Below are positions 39,595 to 47,382 of a stretch of 64,000 nt of DNA, piece after piece (within the stretch, counting starts at the first letter, position 1; each line of letters starts with the position of its first letter). The notes below the pieces were generated by a model. It did not search any database. It saw only the letters and a list, made by a program, of their open reading frames with translations, and was not told the DNA's origin. The stretch comes from Tichowtungia aerotolerans (lineage in GTDB: Bacteria; Verrucomicrobiota; Kiritimatiellia; Kiritimatiellales; Tichowtungiaceae), in NCBI RefSeq assembly GCF_009905215.1, contig NZ_CP047593.1, positions 3,042,900 to 3,106,899 on the forward strand. Direction: 5' to 3'. The position numbers and the translations under genes are program-made.

Positions 39595-39885
39595 ATGCAG
39601 GTGCATATCACAGGACGGCATGTTGAGATCACTGAAGGAATCCGGGAGCATATCTATGCGAAGGCAGATCGTTCCTTGAGCGGGTTGTCGCGGATTCAGG
39701 ACGTGCAGGTTGTTCTGGAGCTTCAGAAACGGATGCATACCGCAGAAGTGGTAATTAAAGGAAAAAACCTTCATGTGGAAGCGGAGTCAACATCGCAAAA
39801 CATGTACACATCGATTGACGAAGCGATAGAAAAAGCGGAACGTCAGTTGCGCAAACTGCGCGAAAAAGTGCAGGATCATCATTAA
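39595..39885 (+). CDS. hpf: Ribosome hibernation-promoting factor, short form
   Basis: A 96-residue protein that binds the 30S subunit in slow growth. It matches the family: MQVHITGRHVEITEGIREHIYAKADRSL, then VVLELQKRMHTAEVVIKG, LHVEAESTSQNMYTSIDEAIEKAERQLRKLREK. It lacks the C-terminal dimerisation domain of long HPF. The placement between lptB and a PTS-type gene is like the proteobacterial lptB-rpoN-hpf-ptsN cluster, but without rpoN. GGGAG precedes ATG 39595. Confidence 0.92.
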   Translation: MQVHITGRHVEITEGIREHIYAKADRSLSGLSRIQDVQVVLELQKRMHTAEVVIKGKNLHVEAESTSQNMYTSIDEAIEKAERQLRKLREKVQDHH

Positions 39886-39900
39886 GAAGGAGTTGGCGCT

Positions 39901-40839
39901 GTGTCGATTACGTTGAAAGATTTCTGGGAACAGGGCCGCGGTCGGCTTTCGCTCGAACTGGTTACTGGGGAGAATGCTCTCAAAAGACCGGTCGAAGAAA
40001 AGGCGATCAACCGTCCGGGGTTGGCTTTAACCGGATTTTTTCAATACTTTGCGCAGCGCCGCCTTCAGGTGTTCGGTCTGGCTGAATTCACTTATTTGAA
40101 AAGTCTGGATTCAGATGAACGCGTATCCCGGTTGCGCGGGATTTTTGAAAAAAATATTCCCGGCATTGTCATTGCCCGGAACCGCAACCCCTTGCCGGAG
40201 TTTTTGACGTTAGCTGAAGAGTATTCGGTTCCGCTGTTTCGAACGACCATGATTACCAGTCATTTTATCAATGAATCCACTTTGTTGATCGAAGAACTGA
40301 CTGCTCCGCGCGGGCGGGTGCAGGGGACGATGCTGGAAATTATGGGGGTCGGTGTTCTGCTGCAGGGAAAAGCCGGAATTGGAAAAAGCGAAACCGCATT
40401 GTCTCTGATTGAGCGGGGGTACTGTCTGGTGGCGGATGATGTCACTGAGGTGGTACGTGACAGTCGCGAACGGGTTGTGGGGTATGCAAACGAACTGACC
40501 CGCTATCATATGGAAATTCGCGGTGTGGGGATTGTTCATGTGCCCAGCCTGTTTGGTGTGGCGGCGATTCGTCGGGAGAGTGAGCTGGATCTGGTGATTG
40601 AGCTTCATCCGTATCAACATGACCGCGAAGAAGAACGAACCGGAATTAAACCGAGCGAAATTGAGATTTTGGATGCGAAATTTCCATACTATTCTCTTCC
40701 GGTGAGTCCGGGAAGAGATATGGCCAACATTGTGGAAGCCACAGCATTGAACCATAAACTGAAAACGCTTGGGCATGATGCTGCAAAAGAACTGGATGAA
40801 AAAGTTATCGGATCATTTCTTCGCAGGGCAGGTGCGTAA
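39901..40839 (+). CDS. hprK: HPr kinase/phosphorylase
   Basis: Phosphorylates and dephosphorylates the regulatory Ser of HPr. The 312 residues have the N-terminal Hpr_kinase_N domain (about 1-130) and a catalytic domain with the P-loop GKAGIGKS at 156-163. ERGYCLVADDVTEV provides acidic residues, EIRGVGIVHVPSLFG is the HprK signature, and the C-terminal YSLPVSPGRDMANIVEAT follows. The start is GTG 39901 after AAGGAG. HPr follows with a one-base overlap. Confidence 0.95.
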   Translation: MSITLKDFWEQGRGRLSLELVTGENALKRPVEEKAINRPGLALTGFFQYFAQRRLQVFGLAEFTYLKSLDSDERVSRLRGIFEKNIPGIVIARNRNPLPEFLTLAEEYSVPLFRTTMITSHFINESTLLIEELTAPRGRVQGTMLEIMGVGVLLQGKAGIGKSETALSLIERGYCLVADDVTEVVRDSRERVVGYANELTRYHMEIRGVGIVHVPSLFGVAAIRRESELDLVIELHPYQHDREEERTGIKPSEIEILDAKFPYYSLPVSPGRDMANIVEATALNHKLKTLGHDAAKELDEKVIGSFLRRAGA

Positions 40840-41120
40840 TGGGCGATACAAAAAAAATTGTTCGCGAGTTTACGGTGGAGAACCAGTATGGAATTCATGC
40901 CCGCCCGGCCGCATTACTGGTAAAAGCTGCCGGGAAATACTCCTCGGAAATTCTGATTGGTAAAGAAGGATCTGAGGTTTCTGCTAAAAGTATTATGGGG
41001 CTGTTGACTATAGAAGGGCATCAGGGTGCCTGTTTGTCTGTTCAGACCGTTGGCGAAGACGCAGAAGAAGCCATGGCTGAAATCGCAGAGCTGTTCGAAA
41101 ACAAATTTTTTGAGGAGTAG
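40839..41120 (+). CDS. ptsH: HPr phosphocarrier protein
   Basis: A 93-residue HPr. The site phosphorylated by EI is H20 in GIHARPAALLV (His15 of model HPr) and the site used by HprK is S51 in KSIMG (Ser46). Both are present, so the protein can be regulated both ways. It starts within the hprK stop codon and ptsI follows immediately. No EII components are in view. Confidence 0.95.
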   Translation: MGDTKKIVREFTVENQYGIHARPAALLVKAAGKYSSEILIGKEGSEVSAKSIMGLLTIEGHQGACLSVQTVGEDAEEAMAEIAELFENKFFEE

Positions 41121-41121
41121 T

Positions 41122-42900
41122 GTGTCTGTAGAAGCCTCAGAGGGCCTGGAAGAGCTGGTTCTTCAGGGAATCGGAGTTTCTCCCGGTGTAGCTGTGGGCG
41201 ATGCTGTTGTTTTTGCTTCTGAAGGTTTTGCGGTTCCTGAGCGGAATATCAGCGAAAGTGAAATTCCCCTCGAAATTGCGCGGTTTGAGGAGGCCCTGAT
41301 CAAAACCCGGCACCAGATCTCGGAAATCCAGCATAATGTGGAGATAATGCTGGGATCGGAACATGCGGGCATCTTTGATGCGCACTTGCTGGTTGTGGAC
41401 GACCGGTATTTCATCGAAGAGGTCATTCGTAGTCTTCGCGAAAACCGTCGCAATGTTGAATCCATTGTGAATGAAGTGTCCGGTAACTATACCAGTATGC
41501 TGGCAAAGGTTGAGGACGATTATCTTCGCGAACGGGCTGCTGATGTACACGATGTAACCCGGCGTATTGTTAAAAACCTGGCCGGGGAGGGAATGGATCG
41601 ACTGAACTGCCTGGAGCATCCCTGCATTGCTGTGGCTCATGATTTTTCTCCATCGGACACGGCAGGAATGAATCGGGATATCGTGCAGGCGTTGGTGGCG
41701 GATATCGGCAGCTCGACATCGCATGCTGCCATTATGGCTCGGGCTTTGGAGGTTCCTGCGGTCGTGGGTTTGCATGACGTCAGCACACGAATTAACGCCG
41801 GCGATACGGTGTTGGTGGATGGAGCCAAAGGGGTGGTTGTTATTCGTCCATCGTCGGCAACACTGTTGACCTATGCTCAGCGGGCCGAAGAGCTGAAGAT
41901 GATTCTTGGCGAGTTGGAAACGCTTAAGGATGAGCAGTCCGAAACCAAGGATGGATATTGCGTCCCGATCGCAGCCAATATTGAACTGCCGAACGAAATT
42001 GTTTCGATTGATCGTTTCGGTGCTCAGGGTATCGGGTTGTTTCGTACAGAATTTTTATTCCAGAAAAAACAGCTGCCTGATGAAGAAACGCAGATACAGG
42101 TTTACAGCGAGGCGGCAGATCAATGCGGTGGAAATGAAGTAGTCATTCGCACGCTTGATTTAGGGGGGGATAAATGTTCTGCCGGAATTCGGGTTGATCA
42201 GGAAGCCAACCCGTTTCTCGGCTGGAGGGCAATTCGTTTCTGCCTGGGCAGTGTAAAGCTGTTTAAGGTTCAGTTGCGGGCAATCCTGCGTGCAGCAGCG
42301 GGGCGCAATATTGCCATGATGTATCCGATGATCAGCTGCGTGAGTGAGGTGCTGGAGGCGAACACCCTGCTTGAGGAATGTCGGCAGGAGTTGAAATCGG
42401 AAGGACTTCCCTGTGCCGACCGCATTAAAATCGGAGTATTGATTGAGGTGCCTTCGGCAGCATTGACAGTGGATCTTATTGCTCCTCACGTCGACTTCTT
42501 CAGTATCGGAACCAATGACCTTATTCAGTACACCTTGGCGATTGACCGTGTGAATGAAAAAGTGGCTCATCTTTATCGCCCTACACATGCTTCGGTTATT
42601 CGTCTGATACATCAGGTCGTTCAGACAGGACAGCAGTATCGGATTCCGGTAATGGTTTGCGGACAGACGGCAGCATCGCCGGAGTTGGCGCCTTTGCTGA
42701 TCGGGCTGGGAGTCAATCGGCTCAGTATCAGTCCGCCATCGGTTCCAATGATCAAAGACGTTATTCGAAATCTGCATTATTCGGACTGTCGCCGCCTGGC
42801 GGAAGACGCTCTGAGGATGTCCTCTTCTGAGGATATTGCTGCCGAATGCCGTGCCTTGCTCAAAAAAACCTCTCCGGAAATTCTTGAGCTGATCAGCTGA
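41122..42900 (+). CDS. ptsI: PTS phosphoenolpyruvate-protein phosphotransferase (Enzyme I)
   Basis: Transfers phosphate from phosphoenolpyruvate to HPr. The protein has 592 residues from GTG 41122, which has GAGGAG upstream and lies two bases after the ptsH stop. The N-terminal domain includes LQGIGVSPGVAVGDAV, and the active-site His201 is in IGSSTSHAAIMARAL. The PEP-binding barrel has GIGLFRTEFLF, VIRTLDLGGDK, RAIRFCL, MYPMIS and FSIGTNDLIQYTLAIDR. Cys in MVCGQTAASPEL is the usual conserved residue. Confidence 0.95.
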   Translation: MSVEASEGLEELVLQGIGVSPGVAVGDAVVFASEGFAVPERNISESEIPLEIARFEEALIKTRHQISEIQHNVEIMLGSEHAGIFDAHLLVVDDRYFIEEVIRSLRENRRNVESIVNEVSGNYTSMLAKVEDDYLRERAADVHDVTRRIVKNLAGEGMDRLNCLEHPCIAVAHDFSPSDTAGMNRDIVQALVADIGSSTSHAAIMARALEVPAVVGLHDVSTRINAGDTVLVDGAKGVVVIRPSSATLLTYAQRAEELKMILGELETLKDEQSETKDGYCVPIAANIELPNEIVSIDRFGAQGIGLFRTEFLFQKKQLPDEETQIQVYSEAADQCGGNEVVIRTLDLGGDKCSAGIRVDQEANPFLGWRAIRFCLGSVKLFKVQLRAILRAAAGRNIAMMYPMISCVSEVLEANTLLEECRQELKSEGLPCADRIKIGVLIEVPSAALTVDLIAPHVDFFSIGTNDLIQYTLAIDRVNEKVAHLYRPTHASVIRLIHQVVQTGQQYRIPVMVCGQTAASPELAPLLIGLGVNRLSISPPSVPMIKDVIRNLHYSDCRRLAEDALRMSSSEDIAAECRALLKKTSPEILELIS

Positions 42901-42963
42901 AGTGGATATATTCCAAATCCATAAATCCGGATAAACGAATTTATTGGATAGGGATTTTAATAA

Positions 42964-44148
42964 ATGAGCAAAATTAATGCCGATCATGTTTTTACCTCCG
43001 AGTCTGTTTCGGAAGGACATCCTGATAAAGTATGCGATCAGATCTCGGATGCAATTCTGGACGCCTGCCTGGAAAAAGATATTCAAAGCCGTGTTGCCTG
43101 TGAAACCCTGGTAACCACCGACCTGGTTGTCAACGCCGGGGAAGTTACCTGCAGCGGGTGGGATCAGATCAATCCGGAAGCGATTGCTCGCAAAGTGGTT
43201 CACGACATTGGATATGACCATGAGGCCCTTAAATTTTGCGCTGATACCTTCGAATATATTTGCCGTCTGCACGAGCAGTCGGCTGATATTTCTCAGGGGG
43301 TTACAGAGGGTCAGGGACTGTTTTATGAGCAGGGTGCTGGGGATCAGGGCATGATGTTCGGATATGCTTCCGACGAAACCGATGCGTTGATGCCGGCTCC
43401 GGTCCATTACAGTCATTTATTGCTCGATGAGCTGCAGAAGATCCGTAAAGCCGGGACTATTCCGTATTTGCGTCCCGACTCAAAATCACAGATTTCCATC
43501 AAGTACGTAAACGGTCGTCCCGATCATATTACATCGGTTGTGTTGTCCCATCAGACCGACGATGTGCCATTGGAACAGATTCAGGCGGACCTTAAAAAAG
43601 TTGCTCAGGAAGTCCTGGCGCCGACCGGCCTGCTGAATGATAATGTGGAATACTTCATTAACCCGACCGGTAAGTTTGTGATTGGTGGCCCGCATGGTGA
43701 TGCTGGACTCACCGGGCGCAAAATTATCGTAGACACTTACGGAGGAGTTGGCAGTCACGGTGGCGGAGCTTTCTCAGGCAAAGACCCGTCAAAAGTTGAC
43801 CGGTCTGCTGCTTACTACGCACGTTATGCTGCCAAGAATATTGTCGCTTCCGGTTTGGCAAAAAAATGTGAGGTTCAGGTGGCCTATGCTATCGGCGTCT
43901 CAAAGCCGCTCAGTGTTAATGTTGATACGTATGGCACCGGCAAGCTGGAAGATTCCCGTCTGGAGTCGATTGTTTCTTCCGGAGAAATTTTCGATTTCCG
44001 CCCGGCATCGCTCATTGCGGAGTTGGGATTGCTGACTCCAAAAGGCTGGAGTTATCGCGAAGCGGCTTCTTATGGGCACTTCGGCAGGCCTCAGTTTCCT
44101 TGGGAAAAAACCGATAAAACCGAGGCATTGCTGGTCGCAGTAAAATAA
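42964..44148 (+). CDS. metK: S-adenosylmethionine synthetase
   Basis: Makes S-adenosylmethionine from methionine and ATP. The 394 residues begin [21 protein letters not shown] with the ATP motif and contain [16 protein letters not shown] and the phosphate loop [20 protein letters not shown] short imperfect stem lies between ptsI and metK (AATCCATAAAT / ATTTATTGGAT, 42916-42949). I see no SAM riboswitch in the 63-base gap. GGGA precedes ATG 42964. Confidence 0.97.
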   Translation: MSKINADHVFTSESVSEGHPDKVCDQISDAILDACLEKDIQSRVACETLVTTDLVVNAGEVTCSGWDQINPEAIARKVVHDIGYDHEALKFCADTFEYICRLHEQSADISQGVTEGQGLFYEQGAGDQGMMFGYASDETDALMPAPVHYSHLLLDELQKIRKAGTIPYLRPDSKSQISIKYVNGRPDHITSVVLSHQTDDVPLEQIQADLKKVAQEVLAPTGLLNDNVEYFINPTGKFVIGGPHGDAGLTGRKIIVDTYGGVGSHGGGAFSGKDPSKVDRSAAYYARYAAKNIVASGLAKKCEVQVAYAIGVSKPLSVNVDTYGTGKLEDSRLESIVSSGEIFDFRPASLIAELGLLTPKGWSYREAASYGHFGRPQFPWEKTDKTEALLVAVK

Positions 44149-44205
44149 TTGTTTTTTGCTGTTGATTCGTTCCCTCGAACAGCTTACCTTCTCTGCTTTC
44201 TTGAT

Positions 44206-44282
44206 GCACCCGTAGCTCAATTGGATAGAGCACCTGACTACGAATCAGGAGGTTTCAGGTTCGACTCCTGACGGGTGCGCCA
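44206..44282 (+). tRNA. tRNA-Arg(ACG), CCA encoded
   Basis: Acceptor stem GCACCCG (44206-44212) pairs with CGGGTGC (44272-44278), discriminator G, then encoded CCA at 44280-44282. The anticodon stem CCTGA/TCAGG holds the loop CTACGAA, anticodon ACG, so A34 should be changed to inosine. A possible promoter (TTGATT 44162-44167, TACCTT 44185-44190) lies upstream. Its terminator has been split by an insertion sequence. Confidence 0.97.
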
Positions 44283-44292
44283 CTCTTTTAAG

Positions 44293-44299
44293 GCCGGAA
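44293..44299 (+). terminator. Left arm of the tRNA-Arg terminator, split by the IS
   Basis: GCCGGAAC (44293-44300) would pair with GTTCCGGC (45602-45609), which is followed by TTTTTT. Joined at the IS target site CTTATGTT they form a perfect 8-bp stem with loop TTAT and a T-run. The right half lies on the far side of the IS, about 1.3 kb away. Confidence 0.8.
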
Positions 44300-45604
44300 C
44301 TTATGTTGGCTCTTCCCCAAAGACGGGGGCAAGGGCGAATTTTTATTAACCACACATCACAATTACTCTCAATCTGTAATTGTCGAAATTCCTGAAGCCA
44401 TAGGCTCTTCTCTGAATCAGCTCCATCTTGGTATGGAAGCCTTCTGTAATGCCGTTGTTGCGGGTGAACCTCCACATCCGGGCGATCTCATCGCGCCAGG
44501 AACTCAATGTGGCCCCCAGCGTGCGCAACGGCTCGAATGGACTGTTGCGCAGCTGATCGATCCAGTACAGCAGGCGTGAGATTAGCGGCCGGCAATCCTT
44601 TTGTGTTCGATGCTTCTGGTTAAGCAGTTCGCATAGCTCCTCTTTGGCCTTGTACACCATACCAATCGCTGGGTTCTGCTCAAAATATCGCTCCAGACGG
44701 GCCTGTTGGTCTGGATGCAGATTGCCGCTTTTTCGGCGCATCAGCGATAGCAGCCCACGGTTTTTACGCCCTACAGGGTCAAGTAGCTTCCATGTGTCGA
44801 GGAAATGGCGGATGACGGTGCGCACGACATGGAACCGGTCGCTTACGATCAGGGCATTCGGAAAGTATTGCTTTACCAAGGCCCGGTAGCTTGAAGACAG
44901 ATCGATGCAGACCACCTGAACCCGTTCCCGGCCTTTCATTCGCATCAGAGCGCTATGCAGGGAGTGCTCCGATCGTCCCTTGGCTACCTCGAATATCCGA
45001 TGTTTCTGCAGGTCACAGAAGGTCGTTGCGTATCCCTGCTTCTTGGTGAAGAAGTGTTCATCAATACCCAGAACCGTCGGGCACAACCGGCTGGAAAACA
45101 TCTTCTCTTTAAGCTCCAGATGGTCATGAAACCACCGCTCGACAGTAGCGGATCCGATCTTTCGCCGACGATGCAGCTGTTGCTGGCTGATGCCGTCACG
45201 GTGATCCATAAAGATCTCCTGACGGAACATCTCGGTACTGCGCCGGTACGGCAGCAGGCCGGGCACTCGGGCCCTAAAATAGCGTCTGCAGTCTTCGCAG
45301 CGATATTTACGCAGCGTCAAGTACAGCCAGGTGTTTTTCGTTCCAATGCTTTCATGACGCAGCTTCCGTACAAATCGATCCTTAGTGCGCAGCTGCTCTG
45401 AACTGCATTGCGGACAGGCCACCGGGCCAACGTACTCGGCATGAATCATCACGCCACCGTGGCGGACTACGGAATGAACCTTGATGCCGGGGCCGACCAG
45501 GTCTATCTTCTCTTGGGGCATAGCGATCTCCTTTTTATTCCAACTGCTACCTTAGCAGTCAGGGATCGCCCTTGCCCCCGTCTTTGAGGAAGAGCCCTTA
45601 TGTT
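44300..45604. mobile_element. ISL3-family insertion sequence, complete, with 8-bp target duplication
   Basis: The element spans 44308-45596 (1289 bp). The ends are 31-bp inverted repeats starting GGCTCTTCC and differing at one base (CCCC against CCTC). Both sides carry the 8-bp duplication CTTATGTT (44300-44307 and 45597-45604), identical, so the insertion is recent and the unit intact. It holds a single transposase gene on the minus strand. The 31-bp ends, 8-bp duplication and transposase type all fit ISL3. Confidence 0.93.
44346..45521 (-). CDS. ISL3-family transposase
   Basis: A 391-residue DDE transposase. The N-terminal zinc finger is CPQCSSEQ with CEDCRRYF. The helix-turn-helix region (SQQQLHRRRKIGSATVERW) is followed by the catalytic Asp in VLGIDEHFF, a second in VCIDLSSSY and the final Glu in GITEGFHTKMELIQRRAYGFRNF. 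The frame is uninterrupted, so it is probably active. Purine-rich AGGAG is present before ATG 45521. Confidence 0.93.
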   Translation of the reverse strand: MPQEKIDLVGPGIKVHSVVRHGGVMIHAEYVGPVACPQCSSEQLRTKDRFVRKLRHESIGTKNTWLYLTLRKYRCEDCRRYFRARVPGLLPYRRSTEMFRQEIFMDHRDGISQQQLHRRRKIGSATVERWFHDHLELKEKMFSSRLCPTVLGIDEHFFTKKQGYATTFCDLQKHRIFEVAKGRSEHSLHSALMRMKGRERVQVVCIDLSSSYRALVKQYFPNALIVSDRFHVVRTVIRHFLDTWKLLDPVGRKNRGLLSLMRRKSGNLHPDQQARLERYFEQNPAIGMVYKAKEELCELLNQKHRTQKDCRPLISRLLYWIDQLRNSPFEPLRTLGATLSSWRDEIARMWRFTRNNGITEGFHTKMELIQRRAYGFRNFDNYRLRVIVMCG

Positions 45605-46384
45605 CCGGCTTTTTTGTTATTTTCTAGCGTTCTTGCGTGTTTGTGGTGAATCGAGTTGATGCGTCTATGTGCTTATGTTTTCTCATATGTTTACAAAAAA
45701 TCATGTCTCATTGATGGGGAACGCTTGCAGGATGTTCAAAAAGAAGAACTCGTCATCCCGGTAATGATAAGCCGTTAGCCTGAGCGCTTTGATCTTGTTG
45801 TTAATGCCTTATAGAGACTAGAGTGAAAGGTCCGCAGATATGAGAGATGACATAGCAGGAAGGCGAGTGGCTTGATGCTGCTTTAAATCGTATGTTTGTG
45901 CCAATGTTAAAAAACCGACCGAGTTTGTTGGGGGCGCCGCTCTCTAAGGTGGGCCTTCAGTCGGGTTCAGGTTTTGTTCGGGAGGGCTTCGAACGATCCA
46001 TGGCACCTTGCAGCAGGCTGGATGAGTATCTTTGCGGTGCAGCGATGTTATGGTCGCAAATTAATCCATGGCCGGCAGCTCGACTTTTTCGAGATTAATT
46101 GGTCCGGTTTGCGTTGCGAATAAAGTTTTCGATGCTCTTCACCATTCTCCGGCTGAAGCAGCATTCGGCTGTACCATATGTATGTGAAGCAACCCGGCGA
46201 CATCGGGTTGCTGACCTCTCGCAGTGGCGAATAAGGTGCGAGTAGGATTCGGGGCTTCTGGAGCGCTTTCTGCTAGGATTCGCGTTTGGGAAAGAGGGTG
46301 TCGCCGTGTGATCAGCTGCCCAGTTGATTTCGTCTGCTCATCATACAGGGTTTACTGCCCTGATTTTGAAATCAGCCCTTGTTC
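45605..46384. other. Long stretch without a convincing gene between the IS and recR
   Basis: It begins with the right half of the tRNA-Arg terminator and then a transposase remnant (45701-45814). The remaining 570 bases have short frames only, of poor coding quality, a perfect 8-bp hairpin at 46189-46211 (GCAACCCG / CGGGTTGC) without a T-run, a direct repeat TAGGATTCG near 46243 and 46273, and a weak 7-bp hairpin at 46360-46375. Structured RNA cannot be excluded, but I see none of the conserved motifs of SRP RNA, RNase P RNA or tmRNA. Confidence 0.4.
45701..45814 (-). pseudogene. C-terminal remnant of another ISL3-type transposase
   Basis: On the minus strand the frame reads GINNKIKALRLTAYHYRDD followed by EFFFLNILQAFPINET and a stop. 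This resembles the C-terminus of ISL3/IS1165-type transposases, where NNKIK, then AYGYRD, then an FFxLxI strand are typical. A stop codon sits immediately before it, and the rest is missing. The sequence differs from the intact IS, so it comes from a different element. Confidence 0.6.
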
Positions 46385-46987
46385 TTACAGGCGTTGACGG
46401 CCTTGGATGGCGCGCTGCAACGTGGTGGTGTCGGCATACTCTACCGCGCTTCCGGAGGGAAGGCCAAAGGCGAGTCTGGAGACGGTTATGTCGCGGCTGT
46501 GAAGGACCTCGGCAATGTAGCTGGCGGTTGCTTCGCTTTCTACATCGGTTCCGAGAGCGAGGATTACTTCCTGAATTTCTTCCGGCTGCAGGCGGGTGAG
46601 CAGTTCGTTTACACGCAGGTCGGAGATGCCTTTTCCTAGAGCTGGAGAGAGATGGCCACCAAGGACGTGATAGCGTCCCTGGAAGCTGTGCGATTTCTCA
46701 ATTTTCATGATGTCGCCTGGCCGTTCCACCACGCACAGAAGGCCGGAGGCCCGCCGTCCGTCTGTGCAAATGGCACAGGGGTCTTCCTTCGTTATTGTGA
46801 TACTGCCGCAACGCGAGCAGGTTCCAACCTGCTCATCGGCAGCAAGCAGGGCTTCCGCGAGACGACGTGCAAGTCCGTCACGGCTTTGCACAATGGCCAT
46901 CGCCATACGTTCTGCTGAGCGTTTCCCAATGCCGGGAAGTTTTTCAAACGCTGCGACCAGATCATCTAATGGAAGGAAGTGTTTCAT
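46385..46987 (-). CDS. recR: Recombination protein RecR
   Basis: Works with RecO and RecF to load RecA at gaps. The 200 residues show the helix-hairpin-helix FEKLPGIGKRSAERMA, the zinc-finger CSRCGSITITKEDPCAIC, and the Toprim domain with VVERPGDIMKIEKS, YHVLGGHLSP, VILALGTDVESEATA and SRLAFGLPSGSAVEYAD. It lies after ybaB/ebfC-type and dnaX genes in the common dnaX-ybaB-recR order. No strong ribosome site precedes ATG 46987. Confidence 0.97.
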   Translation of the reverse strand: MKHFLPLDDLVAAFEKLPGIGKRSAERMAMAIVQSRDGLARRLAEALLAADEQVGTCSRCGSITITKEDPCAICTDGRRASGLLCVVERPGDIMKIEKSHSFQGRYHVLGGHLSPALGKGISDLRVNELLTRLQPEEIQEVILALGTDVESEATASYIAEVLHSRDITVSRLAFGLPSGSAVEYADTTTLQRAIQGRQRL

Positions 46988-47063
46988 GAGAGAGTTGTTA
47001 GGTATGAATTATGAAGGTGGAAGGTGCCTGGTTCATATTTCATACTTCATTTTTCCGTTCAAT

Positions 47064-47366
47064 TTAGAACGGGAGGTTGAGTCCGGCAGTGAGGCTTTTC
47101 ATTTCCTTGGCAGCTTCGGACTGGGCCTGGTTGATTGCTCCTTTAACGGCGTCGACCACTGCGATTTCCAGCTGTTTGATTTCGGCGGGATTGACGATTT
47201 CTGGCTGGATCTGAACGCTTTGGATCTTCATGTCACAGCTCATTTTTACAGTAACTGCACCGTTCTTGCTGGAAAACTCGACCGTTTGTTTGGCCAGCTG
47301 CTTTTGCTTTTTCTTCATGTCTTTCTGCATGCTGGCGGCCTGCTTCATCATCTTCATCATATCCAT
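47064..47366 (-). CDS. YbaB/EbfC family nucleoid-associated protein
   Basis: A 100-residue small DNA-binding protein with the usual helix-sheet-helix form: MDMMKMMKQAASMQKDMKKKQKQL, then KNGAVTVKMSCDMKIQSVQIQPE and a terminal helix LEIAVVDAVKGAINQAQSEAAKEM. ATG 47366 is chosen because GAGGAG lies upstream. It is the middle gene of dnaX-ybaB-recR and 16 bases after dnaX. Confidence 0.93.
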   Translation of the reverse strand: MDMMKMMKQAASMQKDMKKKQKQLAKQTVEFSSKNGAVTVKMSCDMKIQSVQIQPEIVNPAEIKQLEIAVVDAVKGAINQAQSEAAKEMKSLTAGLNLPF

Positions 47367-47382
47367 AATAGATCTCCTCAAG

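Noticed and set aside
42901-42963. SAM riboswitch before metK
   Set aside because: The gap is only 63 bases, with a simple A/T stem; none of the SAM-I, II or III motifs fits.
42160-43416. 418-codon minus-strand frame across ptsI and metK
   Set aside because: Antisense to two highly conserved genes and spans their intergenic gap; no ribosome site or motifs.
45892-46098. 68-codon frame in the interval before recR
   Set aside because: No ribosome site, poor composition, no similarity pattern; listed only as part of an unexplained stretch.
45800-46384. SRP RNA or tmRNA near dnaX/recR
   Set aside because: No GGAAGGAAGCAGC-type SRP core and no tRNA-like end of tmRNA on either strand.
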